Shown here in pieces: positions 33,529-46,821 of a stretch of 64,000 nt of DNA (positions are counted from its first letter, which is position 1; each line of letters begins with the position of its first letter). Source of the DNA: Ochromonas danica (lineage: Eukaryota > Sar > Chrysophyceae > Chromulinales > Chromulinaceae); assembly GCA_015146655.1 (NCBI GenBank), contig VKHL01000064.1, forward strand, positions 94,216 through 158,215. Reading direction: 5' to 3'. The notes beneath the pieces were generated by a model. It had not been told where the DNA came from and searched no databases. It was given only the letters and a program-made list of their open reading frames with translations. Position numbers and translations under genes: made by a program.

Positions 33529-36500
33529 ATGAGCAGGACAATAATGATGTTCTCAAGGAAGAATACTTGGTTGATCTTCATTCTATTCTGGTCATTGATA
33601 GTCTTCTTATCATTGAATCTAGGCGATTCTGAGAGATTAGGGAAGAACACAATGATGGGATCATCATCTTCATTGAAAAAGCGTTTAGAAGAACATGAGT
33701 ACTCAATTTTCTCCTTGTATTCAGAAGGAGGAATGGGTAATGATCAACAGCAACAACAGGCTAATTCACTAGCAAAAGAAAGAGAACAACTCTATGAAGC
33801 TTATAACCTTCTTCATACTTTAGCACAGGTAGTAATCGCCTTTTCTTTGATTATACTGAGTCTATGATTATCTTACGATCTATTTGACTGGGTGGTGAAT
33901 GAAATAGGACTTTCATAAACCATTTGATGCCCCTGCAGTCATTGTTGTTGGTCATCAGACCAGTGGCAAGAGTGCCCTCATTGAAGCCTTGATGGGCTTC
34001 CAATTCAACCAGGTAAAGCTTTCTTCAAATAGAGTGTCAAATAATTCCTTCTTTCTCTAATTTGGTGTGATGTGCGGTTGTTTAGGTTGGTGGAGGAACG
34101 AAAACTCGTCGCCCTATTGCCCTGCGAATGCAGTATAATCCCAACTGCCTCGCTCCACTTTGCTTCCTTACCTTAGAGAATGGTAAGGAAGAGCAACGAT
34201 CTATGACCGAAATCCAGGCCTATATTGAAGCCGAGAATAAAAGACTGGAGCGAGATCCAACGCGTTCTTTCGATCCTCGTGAGATTAATATCCGCATGGA
34301 GTACAAGTATTGTCCCAATATGATAGTCATTGATACTCCAGGGATGATCCATCCTCCTAAAGGCAAGCAGCTTTCTCCTCAACAGCGAGCATTACAGCAA
34401 GCAGCTAAAGAGGCCGAAGCTCTTGTGTTGGCGAAGATCAAGTGCCCTGATTACATCATTCTTTGTGTTGAAGACACGACCGATTGGAAGCATAGTACAA
34501 CTCGAAACGTTGTCATGCAGGTAGATCCACAACTTACTCGTACAGTATTGGTCACAACCAAGTTAGACACGAAGTTACCGCAGTTCTCTGAAGCTGAGGA
34601 TATCGAGGACTTTCTCATTGCCCCAACAATCAGAGCTTTCTTCTCTCAGATCCTTGGTGGACCTTTCTTCACAACTGTTCCCTCCGGTAGAGTTGGTAAT
34701 AGCCGTGAATTTGATACCAATGAAGCATTTGTCCAGTCATTGAAGAAGTGTGAGAGACGTGATCGATCATTTATTCTAAATAAGCTCGGGGCTCTTAGAG
34801 GAAAGAAGGCATTGCCTACTGTGGGTATTTCGCGTCTTCGAGCATTTTTAGAAGCTCGCATTGAGGATTCATATCGTCGCAATGTCGCCAAGATTGTACC
34901 CATCCTGCAAACTGAGCTTCGCCTAACAGAGTCTAAGCTTCAGCGTGTGGAAGAAGAGTTGCAAGCCTTGTCCATTGATCGTTTGAAAGAAAGTGCAAAT
35001 CTTTATCGCGAGAAGTTTGCCAAAGAACTCTCAAATGTTATTCAAGGTACTATCCGAGCATCCCCAGAAGAGTTTGGAGAAACCTTGGAGATGGAAGTGA
35101 TGAAAGGAGGCAGCTTTATTCAGCAGGACATGCAAAACTCTGATGCATATCAGCACATTCTGTCTGCGGAAGTTGGAAACCATGTTCATAAACTCTTTGG
35201 TGGTGCTCAATATCACCGTGCTTTGAAAGAGTTTACAATTGCTGTTCGACATGCTAAGAGTCCTTCAGTGAGCGAAAATGAAATCGCCAACGCTGCAGGC
35301 ATGGCAGACACTCACAATGGTGTCAATTTCATGAGAGCTGCTTGTGTCATCGCCATGGAAAAAGCGCAATTATCTTTCGAACCCATGCTCGAGGCTCTCC
35401 GCCATCGCACCGAACATATTATGAAGCGCTTGTATCCTATCATTGCAAAGTTGGTCCACATGAGAGGCAACTCTTTCAGCAATCGTGAATCGATGAGCTC
35501 CGTCCACAGTCAGCTTTCCTTGTCTTTTCAAGATCTTCTAGAGAAAATCTACTATCGCTTTGTGGAGCATCAATTGGAGAGTACGATTCAAAAATGCAAA
35601 GATGATCTTTATGGAATGACCAAGTTTGTCACTTGGGACATAGAGGACAAGTCCGGCGCTTCTACGCTCTATCGTTTGCTACCAACTCCAAAGAAAATGG
35701 TTGAAATATATCAAATGGCGGTGGAAAACAAGAAGCAGAAATACTTGACTCCGTACGGCGAAGGGGAGGAAGAGGATGATGAGGTATACGGCGACCATGA
35801 AGAGACCCATTCTTCTTCATCTGGTCCTGCGAATAAAGTCCTGGAGGAGTGGAATCGAGCAAATAAGCACAACAAGCCTAAGGCGATCAAAGTTACTCCA
35901 TCGGGGGCAAATAAGAAAGGCGATAACAACAAGAAGCAGCCAAGTAGTCCAGCCACCAATAATAACAATAACCAACTTACCGTCTCGCCGGTATCTGGTG
36001 AGGCTATGGAAGAAGATGCTGAACTCGGCGATTATTATAGAGTTATGCAGCTGACGGAAGAGATGCTTTCTGGATCTTCGGCATCTCGCACATCAGCATT
36101 GGTCACCTCGTTGGTGCAGTATATTATCAGGTAAAATCACACACGCCCTTTAGTGAAGTCAATGATCATTACGTATATGAGCATCATTATTATTATGTGT
36201 TGTGGAGATCGTTGTCATGTCCTGTTATGTCATGGTTGTTCGATGATGACTGAGTTATCATGCACCACTCTGAAGTTTTCGATGTGGAGAACTCACTCAC
36301 ACCTAAATGAAATTGGCTGAGAACAACGATGATGACATATATGACTGATTGCTTAATATATGTTATGATGATATTGTTGTTATAATTGGTCGATGAAGAC
36401 TGAGTTCATGCACCACTCTGAAGTTATCGATGTGGAGAATTCACTCATTCCCACCAGAATCTTGACTGATGACCAAATTATATACTATATATCATATTAT

Positions 36501-37552
36501 GGTGATAATGTTGTTGTGATTGTTGTTATAATTGGTCGATGAAGACTGAGTTCATGCACCACTCTGAAGTTATCGATGTGGAGAATTCACTCATTCCCAC
36601 CAGAATCTTGACTGATGACCATTTTTATATACATCATAATAACTATTGACTGATAATCTTGAACCCATTTCTAACTTTCTTGATTGCCTTTGTTTTCTGT
36701 ATTTTAGCTCCTGGCGCAATCACTTTGCACGGACCACGGCAATGAAGTTCAACTGTTTCTTCTTGATGCCGTTCTTGGACGAGTTTCCTGTATACTTGGT
36801 AAGCGATCACACTACGTTGTTGCTCAGAATTATTGCTCATCTATGATTTTATTAATTAGCGCAATGAACTTGATCGTGCGTATTCAAATGGTATGGCAGA
36901 AGTGTTCGATATTGCCGAATCTCGTCGATCGTTGCAAATGCGACGCACTGAGTTGCTTGCAGAGTGTGAAGCCAATAGCAAGTTGCAGAAGAGGTTCGAT
37001 ACAATTGCTGCTCAACTTAGCAAGAAAATTCAGGTCAATAAAGACCAGAACGCCAATGACAATAATAATGGAAGTGATGATTCTGATCATGGTAGTGGAA
37101 GAGGTGGCGGGGCAGATGGTGGAAGTGGCTCAAGCGGTCGAGGAGGATTTTTCGACGATGAGGAATATGACGAAGAACAGGCTTATATATTTGCTCCTCC
37201 AACCGAGAATTATGATGATAATGCTTTTATCGATCCTTCTCGTGTCAATTCTTCTGGTCCTTCTAGTTCTTCCGCATCACCCTCTCAATCTTCTAACAAT
37301 ATCAAGCAAACTCGCCGGAGAGGTTCGAACTTTCCAACAAGTTCTGATGAGGGAATGGACGATATTGAAGCTGATATTAAGTTAAGGCGACCTGCTCCTA
37401 GGTTAGTTAAACGGTTGGTTCGACGAAATTCAGCCGCCAAAAATAGCCAGCAGCAACCTACAGGAAGTTCTACAACTTCCCCTGCCTCTAGTGGGAAGAA
37501 GTCTTCTCCAGCTGCCAGCAAGAAGACAACTGGTACTTCTACCAGGAAGTAA
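33529..37552 (+). CDS. DRP5B: DRP5B/ARC5-type dynamin, plastid division GTPase
   Basis: Five exons: 33529-33828, 33908-34012, 34086-36130, 36708-36798 and 36860-37552; 1077 residues. G1 is GHQTSGKS (115-122), followed by ALMGFQFNQVGGGTKTRRPI, the switch region diagnostic of ARC5/DRP5B; G3 is DTPG (218-221) and G4 is TKLD. The stalk carries GGAQYHRALKEF, ACVIAMEKAQLSFEPML and WRNHFARTTAMKFNCFFLMP, all typical of ARC5. In plants and red algae this protein constricts the outer plastid envelope. Unlike plant ARC5, residues ~13-31 form a hydrophobic helix (NTWLIFILFWSLIVFLSL), a possible membrane anchor or signal. The ~200-residue tail is acidic then Ser/Lys-rich; no PH domain is visible. Intron 3 (577 nt) holds the block shared with the RPA1 gene. 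Confidence 0.92.
36217..36621 (+). repeat. ~405-bp intronic block shared with an RPA1 intron (copy 1)
   Basis: It lies in intron 3 of the dynamin gene. It begins ATGTCCTGTTATGTCATGG and ends ACTGATGACCA. Inside are two nearly identical units starting ATTGGTCGATGAAGACTGAG (36385 and 36531, period 146) and a weaker third at about 36235. The reverse complement lies at 42402-42813 with only a few differences (e.g. an 8-nt insertion near GACATA). Confidence 0.95.
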
Positions 37553-38215
37553 TCACCTCGAAATGAAGCGTAATCTGTGTTACGTGTGATAATGATTGCT
37601 TTTGGTATTAAGAAGTCAATAGACTGCTAGCTAGCCCGTATATATCTGTCAAACGAGGGGAAGAATATATTTTCAACCAATGACCTGGTCAAATATATGC
37701 TGCCCCTTATCAATCCAATTATCTCAGCCCTCCCTTCGTGGGCATATGCCTATCGATGATGTGTTGAGTGTTGAATGGTAATGCCGACTGGAGAGGTGTG
37801 ATGAATGCGCGAGGTTGATCGTTAGAAAGAGATCGACGAGGTTGAGGGCGGAGAAAGTCGCTGAGAGGTGCTGAAGGGTGTCTCTTGTGTATATAATATA
37901 TATATGACTTCTTGTATATATATTTAGTTGTGGTCAGAGCAGTATCCCGTATCTGAGCCTCCTTTTTCATTCACACTTGTATCCTGATGTACTGTAGTAG
38001 TGTTTTAACGTCATCAGCCCTGTGTGTCCAACTTACCGCACACATATATACAGTGAGGTATATATTATTTATAGTGTAACTTAAACTCAATGGTGAAATG
38101 ATTTCCACATGTCTAGTCAGAATTGACAGCATCTGGTATTATACTTCTTAAGTTATTCATGTCTTCCTTCTCTCTCTCTCTCTATGGCCCTACCTACATG
38201 TTGAGGTTTTGATTA
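37553..38215. other. spacer between converging dynamin and RPA1 genes
   Basis: No gene. A TATATA-rich stretch at 37895-37925 and a (CT)n run at 38170-38184 are the only notable parts. Confidence 0.5.
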
Positions 38216-41200
38216 CTAAGCATCCATGACATGCAGATCAAAATCAAAGGACACATTGTTCTTGCGTACGACCGAGTCGATTAGCTTGTCCTGTTCTTCC
38301 CTCTTTGTTTTATCCCCCACAAGAGGGATCATCACTTCAAACGCTCCTGTGCCCCCACGACAGACCGATCCAGTCACAATACGAGCACTGGGTGACATCA
38401 TATTGTCAGGAATATTCTCTTGTGCTGCCTTGGTAAGGAAGGTGCAAGTCGTCTCAAAGCTCATTTGCAGCAATGGAGAAGGACATTTCACCATACCCAT
38501 ACGATTCATTGGAGTGAACTCACCATGACGAGTCATGAAATCTCCAATGAGTGAAAGATGTCTTGGATTGACATCGATACCATAGACAGCGAAGACAGCT
38601 TGAATTTCACTCACAATACTTAATCTTGCTGCCTCAACACCATAATGTAACAATACCTGGTTGATATCATTACATTGAATGGCATTGTAATTGACCAATG
38701 TCTCAGGTAAGGCCCAGATGGCTTCGAAGTTGACACCTTCAGATTGGACAGCCAGTCCACCAGGAGTGTTGGCATCTTCGATAGGATGTGCTCGTACAAT
38801 GTTCTTGGTAGCACGAACCATGGTATTTCCAGCAGCTTTTTCTGCTAATTGAGCCATCAAGAGACGACGACTAGAAGATGGGTATTGTAGAACAACCTCA
38901 ACCCATCCTTCCACTTCGTTATAAGACAAGGACTTGTTATCATTGTCCACAATAACAGCACAGCTGCTGGGAAGAGAAAATGACAATCTCTTAGCAACCG
39001 AGTCCTTAGGATCTTTCTTCTTGGATGATGCTTTCTTCGAGATCGCTTCCATATCCTCGTCATCAACCTCAACATCATCAACTCCTTCGATTTCATCCTT
39101 GTCAGCATTATTGTCAGTATCTTCTTCTTCATCGCTATCATCTTCATGAGCATTGACACCATAACCAGTGGGTGCTCGTAATGCCTTTCCGTCTTCATCA
39201 TCGTTATCGTTGTCACTATCACTTGATTCACTGGCCTCGCTATCACTATCGTGACCACTATCATCATTGTCTTTATCCGTTGCATCAACGACATCCTCAT
39301 CCACGTTGACTTCTTCTCTACCCTCATCGTCGTCATCATCATCATCATCTTCAGAAGAACTCTTCTTCCGTCCATTCTCTTGGCCAGGCTTGACAGCTGA
39401 ACGGAAGGCTTTCAAAGCATCATTCTTACCCGCAGTGCTTTCTCCAGCACGTCGTTGTTCCAGCTTAATAAGATAGTCCAACTTATTTAAGAATGCTCTC
39501 TTCACAGTGGCAACAATGGTATCAAAGACAACTCCAAAGGAATGTTCAATTTGCTTCACTGCTTCAAAATGTAATCGAATACGATATCTTCGTTCCCATC
39601 GACTTAATGGATTACTACGAGTAAGGCTTTCCCCAACTTCTACACCTCCACTATGGGAGAGTAAAGTGGCTAAGGGTAGACAAGATAGCTTTCTTGCTAA
39701 ACTCTTAGCTGCTTCAGGAGTTCTTCCTGGAACTAATGGGATTAACATTGTTGGTGTCTTCAAAGCTTTCGACGCGGTCATAATAATCTCACGTAGACGT
39801 GGAATACCTAACGTCACATTAGCACCACCATGTCCTGCTAAATGGAAAGTATTTAATGTCATCTGTGTGGAAGGTTCACCAACTGATTGAGCAGCAACAC
39901 AACCAACAGATTCACCAGGACAAGCTAATGATCGCATGAACTTCACCCACAATAAAAGTTCAAAGGCATCTTTCGCCACAGTTTGTAAACTACCTTGTTC
40001 TGTGATAACCCCGTCAGGATTCTCTTTAGCATAAGTTTCAATAGCCGCTTGGATACGTTCACTACATGCTCCCACAGTACTTCCTAAGGATAACTTACTT
40101 TGAGCAGTATCTTGAGGTAAAGCAAGTTTAAATAATGTCAATGCAAGTCGTTGATGATGATTACCCGTGGTCTCTCCTGCTAGATTATGAGTGGGTTGAG
40201 TATAGACTTGTAAAGGAACCTTCTTCTCTGTCATATGATCTGACAAATAGCGAATATCAACAGACATCTTATGCTTTGATTCATGAGAACGCACTTTCGT
40301 CACTTCTACTGCATGCCATCCAGAGAGAAGGTTATCACGTGACCATTCTTGGTTGGGATCTTTCTTACGACGAGCAAGAAGAACCATCTTCTTATCCATT
40401 TGATCAAGTGTTAATGGTAGGCTTAACTTTGCTCGTCTTATCATTTCATGATGGCTTGCTGCATTATGATAAGACAGACCTTGATCGAAATAACCATCAT
40501 GTAAAGAGTATTTGAATGTCAAGGCTTGATTGTTACGAGCTAAGAAGAGCATCTGATTAGCTTTGCCTCCTAACATACCCGCTGCAACAGGATCTAATCC
40601 ATCTTCACCATACAAGAATTGAATCACATTTCCTCCACTATCTCTCACTGTGAAATCATATCCAACTGCTAACTCTTCTAAATGCTTCATTAAACAACGT
40701 TGCAGATAACCTGAACGAGATGTCTTCACCGCAGTATCGACTAAACCTTCACGTCCAGCCATACAATGGAAATAGTATTCTTGTGGCTTCACACCTGTTA
40801 AGAATCGATCACGAACAAATCCTCCAGCTCGAGCAGATCCATCATAAGGTTTGAAAGAAGGTAATGTCTTTCCTGAGATCATAATAGGTACACGCATACC
40901 TTCTAAGGCTTGTTGACCTAAGAAACAACTGATTTGAGATTGATTCACAGCTGAACCTTTGGCTCCAGTTAACACCATCATAGAGAAATGATTGGATAAG
41001 AAAGGAACTTGTAATCCATTAGGAAGACAAGCTTTGATCACTTGACTGGCTGACTGATTGATAATACCTTGCATAGCACTGTCAAGCTTACTCTTTCCAT
41101 TGAGTAATCCTTCACTTGTGAGATAGCGAGCAATCTTAGCAGCTTGTAATCGTTCACGATGTCCTGGACCATGACTATGAGAATGACTCTCTGAAGGTCC

Positions 41201-44200
41201 TTTGCTTTGTACATGAAGGGCTAAGAAAGCTTCAAGTCCTTTCCAAGTTTCTTCTTGAACAGCTTCAAGTAAATCTCGTCGTTCTTGATCAGCTTGACGA
41301 GTTAAGACCAAGTCAGAGAGACCGCAAGAATGTCCAGCACCTTGGAGATAATAGGTAAACAACCGACCAAAGGCATTTAATAATCGACCTGCTAGTTCAG
41401 CACCATAGAGTTCATAGACAGCATGAACTAATCCAAGAGAAACGTTACCAATAGCATTCTTATCCAAGACACCAGAGAGTAATGCACCTTGACGAATGAT
41501 TACTTCATGTTCATTCTGTTCTGCACCAAAGGCAGTAGGAGGAGTACGTGCCTTGCTATCCAAGTTTAATGGTGGCAAAGGTGGACGACAAAGATGACTT
41601 AACAAAGCAGTAATAACTTGTTTACCAGTCCATAATGGCGTAGGTTTCCAAATGGTAGGAGGTGGTAGACGAACTTCATCATGAGGTGAGATGATCTCTG
41701 TACCAGACAGACCTGAAATAGCGATGTAGACTAATTGCTGGAAGGTTGCACGGTCTAAGAAAGAGTCTTTACAAGTCAGCTTCACAGCAGAAGCAACATG
41801 ATCTTGAATCAAACCTCTCAGAGGATTACCACTTGTAGGGACGATATACTGATTGTCAGTATTGCAGATATTATATGCTTCAGCACGTGCTAACTCACTC
41901 TATTCAATCAACCACCCATATCAATGAGAAATGAATACCAAGTCTTAAAGAGGTATATAGACTATTTACCTGGACAAAGTGACAATTCATTTCATCACCA
42001 TCGAAATCAGCATTGTAGGTGTTACAATTGGCATAGTTCATACGAAGTGTTTGTTCTTTGACATGTTTCAAGACACGAGCTTTGTGAGCCATGATACCAG
42101 GCTTGTGTAAGGTAGGTTGACGATTGACAAGCAAGACGTCACCGTCAACAAGATGACGATAGACCTTAATGCCAGGATCAGAGAGAAGAAGCTTTGCTTT
42201 GCCAGCACGTTCCATAGCAGACAACTTGTCCAACTTGATAATACGACCATCAGATAACTCCATGGAATTAGCACCTAGACAAGAATGCATCCCTCGTTAG
42301 CATTAGTGTTCGAACATAAAATAACATAACATAGATCACAGACAAGTAGGGCAGGAGGTATAGTATAGTTGTTGTTATGATATGATATACAGTATATAAT
42401 TTGGTCATCAGTCAAGATTCTGGTGGGAATGAGTGAATTCTCCACATCGATAACTTCAGAGTGGTGCATGAACTCAGTCTTCATCGACCAATTATAACAA
42501 CAATCACAACAACATTATCACCATAATATGATATATAGTATATAATTTGGTCATCAGTCAAGATTCTGGTGGGAATGAGTGAATTCTCCACATCGATAAC
42601 TTCAGAGTGGTGCATGAACTCAGTCTTCATCGACCAATTATAACAACAATATCATCATAACATATATTAAGCAATCAGTCATATACTACGTATGTCATCA
42701 TCGTTGTTCTCAGCCAATTTCATTTAGGTGTGAGTGAGTTCTCCACATCGAAAAATTCAGAGTGGTGCATGATAACTCAGTCATCATCGAACAACCATGA
42801 CATAACAGGACATAACACACTGCAACATAACCATATCCACCATACTAAAACAACAACAATCATTACCTGGATATTGATCAGGTCCTCTTTCGACTAAAGT
42901 TCTCAAATACTTGACATTCCAACTATTCACTGGAGTAGGATAAGTCAGATTCTTGGCAAAGTGTACAGGAATACCAATCTCATTACTTCCCATATAAGGA
43001 TCAGGAGAGATGACGGAACGACAACAATAGTTGACACGTTTACCCATCATATGTCTTCGGAAAAGACCTTCTTTACGCTCTAATAATTGACGAATACCAA
43101 TGGGTGCATTCTGACTACCTAAAGGATTAGGATCCTTCGCAGAGTCCATATAGCAATTGACAGCATTTTGAAGATCAATCCAAGTGGAAATGAAACGAGA
43201 GACTTGTTTCCCATCTCCTGTCGTGGTAGTGTTCATCACACTCTCTTCTGGACCACTTCCATTCGTTCCAGTTGTAGTACCCACCTCAGCTTGAAGTAAA
43301 CGAATACGGAAGTTAGTCTCTAAGATCTTCTTCAAATGAACATTTTGTGGATGCTCACTAAGACGATCACCAACTTTACCCATAGGACGGAAACGATTAG
43401 GTGGTACTAAGACAACACGCATAAAGAAGATCTTGTATGCCTCAGCATGATGTAAATCAATCTCCCGTGCTGATTTACCAAGAGAACGACACCAGATAAA
43501 GTTTAAGATCTCTCCATTCTCTTGCCATAATAACTTAATCTGTGCTTCCACTTCTAATGGTGGGAGATATTTATCAGCTGCAGGTGTTGATTTAACAGCA
43601 TTTGCTAATCGACCAGCTTGAAGATGATTATCATCATCGTCATCATCATCTTCTTCATTATTATATTGCTCATCGGCAAGATCTTCTTCATCGGTATCTT
43701 CATCTTCAATCTTTCCAGCTTGTTTAGCAATAGCTTTCAAGGCAGACTACAGTACACACACACCATATACACTTCATTAATACCCCGACTACAACAACAA
43801 CAATAGAGAAGAGAGAGTGTGTGTAACAGGGCATTCATTACCTTCTGACGAAGAGTAGAACTCATCGACTTTCTCTGTCTTAATGGAATAGCTTTCATAA
43901 AGATCTTCGCAGCTCCATCTTTACGAATAGGAGGAGAAAATGCAGAACAATTCTCACAACGTTTGGTTGCTAACGTTAGCTTTTGAAACTCTTCAATAAC
44001 ATTTCTTTGAAGAGATTTAATTAAGAGATCAGGTTTATTACGAATAGTCTTAGATGAAGCAAATCGTTTAAAACGTGCTTCAATATCATGTAACTTCTTA
44101 TCAACACTGTTTTCTTCAGTGGAATGACCAGTTATACCATCTCCTTTATCTAATTGAGATGGAGCAACAAGATCAAAGAGAGAGTTAGCACCATCAATAT

Positions 44201-44993
44201 CACCCATCTCTAAGAGCATGAGTCGTAAGAGATAGTAACGTGTACGTAAATGAGACATACGCAACCTATTATCATCATTCAAGAAGAAGAGACAAGTTAG
44301 TTTAGTATACAGGATGACTAACACGAACAACAGATGGAAATATATCATACGATTAGCCACACACACACATGCACACAGTACATACACTCCGCATGCACGC
44401 ACACAGTATGCAAACACATGCACACATGCACACAAATACACAGTATACACATACACAGCATATACACACATAGCACTCTACACACGCACAGCATACACAC
44501 AGTGGAGAGAGAAGCAAGCAAGGAACAGGGAGTTACAAAGACTTACTTATGACAGAACATACACTTCATTCGAAGCACTTTAACCAATTCACCAAAGTAC
44601 ATGGGATAATAGACTGGTACATCTAATTCAATATGTCCTGGATGACCAGGACAATTCACTGAATTTGCTTTACATGTTCCACAGGTTTGTGTTTGTTCTA
44701 ATGGACCCATACGACTATCATAGAGACCCCTATAAGAAGAAAACAAAAAAATGACATAATTCAAGAATAAATTAGATGATAAGGTCAGAAGCAATAGGAA
44801 CTGAAAGAAGATCATTGAAATAGTGTGTAGAAGATCCTCAAGAGGTTTTCACTTACCCACGAATGGTTGTCCCATCTTCATTCAATGACTCTAACTTAGT
44901 GATTTGACAGACAGATAATCCATCACGACGATCACTATCTTCATAGATACTGAATGTGGCTTCAACCACTTCACTCACAATACTTGACTTCAT
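38216..44993 (-). CDS. RPA1: RNA polymerase I largest subunit (RPA1/RPA190)
   Basis: Six exons: 44993-44857, 44729-44547, 44265-43842, 43746-42867, 42274-41970 and 41899-38216; 1870 residues. N-terminal zinc region: [20 protein letters not shown], then [18 protein letters not shown], then [10 protein letters not shown]. Exon 4: [20 protein letters not shown]. Exon 5: [20 protein letters not shown] and the catalytic [13 protein letters not shown] (three Asp bind Mg). Exon 6 carries the funnel, bridge helix and trigger loop ([20 protein letters not shown]). The Pol I-specific acidic insert lies in the jaw (poly-Asp/Glu/Ser, ~39040-39350). The end [14 protein letters not shown] and the lack of a heptad CTD mark it as Pol I, not Pol II or III. 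It transcribes 35S/45S pre-rRNA in the nucleolus. Intron 4 (42275-42866) holds the block shared with the dynamin gene. Confidence 0.95.
42402..42813 (-). repeat. ~410-bp intronic block shared with a dynamin intron (copy 2)
   Basis: Copy 2 of the block at 36217-36621, in intron 4 of RPA1. It is inverted on the chromosome, but because the two genes face each other it has the same orientation relative to transcription in both. The internal repeat structure is the same. Confidence 0.95.
44355..44505. repeat. CA-rich imperfect microsatellite in RPA1 intron 2
   Basis: CACACA/CATGCACA/CATACACA units over about 150 nt; TG-rich on the coding strand of the 281-nt intron 44266-44546. Confidence 0.9.
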
Positions 44994-46821
44994 GAGAAGG
45001 GAGAGAGAGAGTTGAAGTAAAGGGTTGTTCTTCTCTCTTTTCTTGATGCCAAGGTTAGGGAAGACGAAATGGATGGCAAGCCGAAGAAGACAACGTGATG
45101 TGTGTGTCAGACGGGAAAAAGTCGAGATTTAGATATTTCAATATTATGGAAAAGAGAGATTTCTAATAGTCTAGTTCAAAGCAGACCAGCGGTTCCCGTG
45201 CAATATAATAATATCATGATCTTTGTTCAATTAGATCAACATGTTGGATAGGATTTGTCGCTGACCAAGACTTATCGCAACCTAGAGACTCATGTCAATT
45301 GGTTCTTACACTGTACCAGGGTTATAACTCTCCTGTTCAAGCATTTACGGAACCCTTGAAAGTGTGTTCTAGATTCGATAATTACAATCGCAATAGTAAT
45401 GATCCAAGCGCACAGTTGTTGACATTCAATTATATATTTATGATGATTGAGGATTATCAGCAGATACCAACAAGTCACTGTTATTCACACACTGTACACT
45501 GTCACTTAATTGAATGCCCCTTGGTAAGTGTTTACAAAGTTACTGCCAACTGTTAGAGCACAAAACCGAGCCAAATAGAAAACAGTGCAAACCTAACCAA
45601 CCAACCTACTTCAAGCCTTTCCTCCACCTCTTTGTCTGTGAGCAAGGAGGTGCGCCAGGAGTATGAGAGGGACTACCGTCTACCGTCTCCGCTGCCACAC
45701 ACTCTTCTTACAGTCCCTCGAGAAGATACGCTGGCCTCCCGCTCTCGAGGCGTCAGTTGGTGACGAGAATGTCTAGACTAGTCGTTGGGATGAGCAAGTT
45801 GGGTTCTTGTTGATACATTGGCATTGGATACACCAAGAAGGCAGTAGTCTAGGATCTATGTAGTCTAAGTGTCTGGTTATCACACTTTCACCTGCTGTTG
45901 ATGATAACGACAACTGTTTGCTTTGTCTTGTTCATAATAGAATCTTCTCTATGGAGTGTTTAATAAGGTGATTATTAGTGTGGCTCGCATCATATCAACC
46001 ACCCTAGACTATTCCCCACCAACCAATGGTATTTCTCTCTTTGTCTCGTTTTCATCTTAACTTAGCTAATGACTTCATACTGTAGACTATCTCGTGTCTT
46101 TACGTGAGGCTGAGCAATATACTCAAGTCCATTAAATCACAGCGGTGATGAGAACCTACCCATAAGATTATCAACTAAACTACAGTATATCATCGCAGTC
46201 CTTCTATGTGATAAATATAGTGGATCAACAGCAATGACCACTAGACTATTGTAAGCAAATGACACATCCTTCCACATTGCTTGCTGCTGGGGGGGGGGGG
46301 GGGGGGGGCCTGGAGACCTTAGCATTCCTTGTCTTCTCTAGAGAATCGTGGGAAAGATTTCAGGGCATCTATTCCATCTCTGAAAGTCTTGTGGTGATCT
46401 CAGAGCTTCGTAGGCTCAATGACTAATAATAAAGAGATCCTCTCTGGTCATATCATACACAGAATTCCCCTTCACCACTGGCAATGGACACAATGGCTTG
46501 AGAACGCAATGCATCATCTTTCCCGTGAGGAGGTCATCAATGGGGGGCCAAGATTCAACCGAACTTTTCTCTGTCGCGGAGGGCAGAAGAAGAAAATGTA
46601 GAGCGGGAGGGACATGTGGTAGTGGCTGAATACATTCCACAGTAGCTTGAAGGGACAGTTACAGACCTCTGACCTCACTAAGAGCCTAACCCAATCCTAA
46701 CCAATCAACAGGTAGACTACTTGAGAAGATTAATGATTTCATAGTCTTGTTAGTTAATTACTCTTAAAGTTACAACGACACTATTACTAGTTAGTTAACA
46801 ATGATCTTCTATCTCAGGATA
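44994..46821. other. 1.8-kb spacer between RPA1 start and DDX1 end
   Basis: No gene recognised. Open frames of 60-85 codons (e.g. 45299-45556, 46416-46640) show no family pattern. The first few hundred bases should hold the RPA1 promoter. A G homopolymer lies at 46289-46308. Confidence 0.5.
46289..46308. repeat. G20 homopolymer
   Basis: Twenty consecutive G bases, the only long homopolymer of G or C in the window; a possible G-quadruplex former and a place where read errors are likely. Confidence 0.9.

Noticed and set aside
36131-36707. Possible small gene inside the repeated intron block
   Set aside because: Open frames there are short and differ between the two copies; no start or family pattern.
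45299-45556. 85-codon open frame upstream of RPA1
   Set aside because: No recognisable domain and no conserved start context; the region is more likely promoter or spacer.
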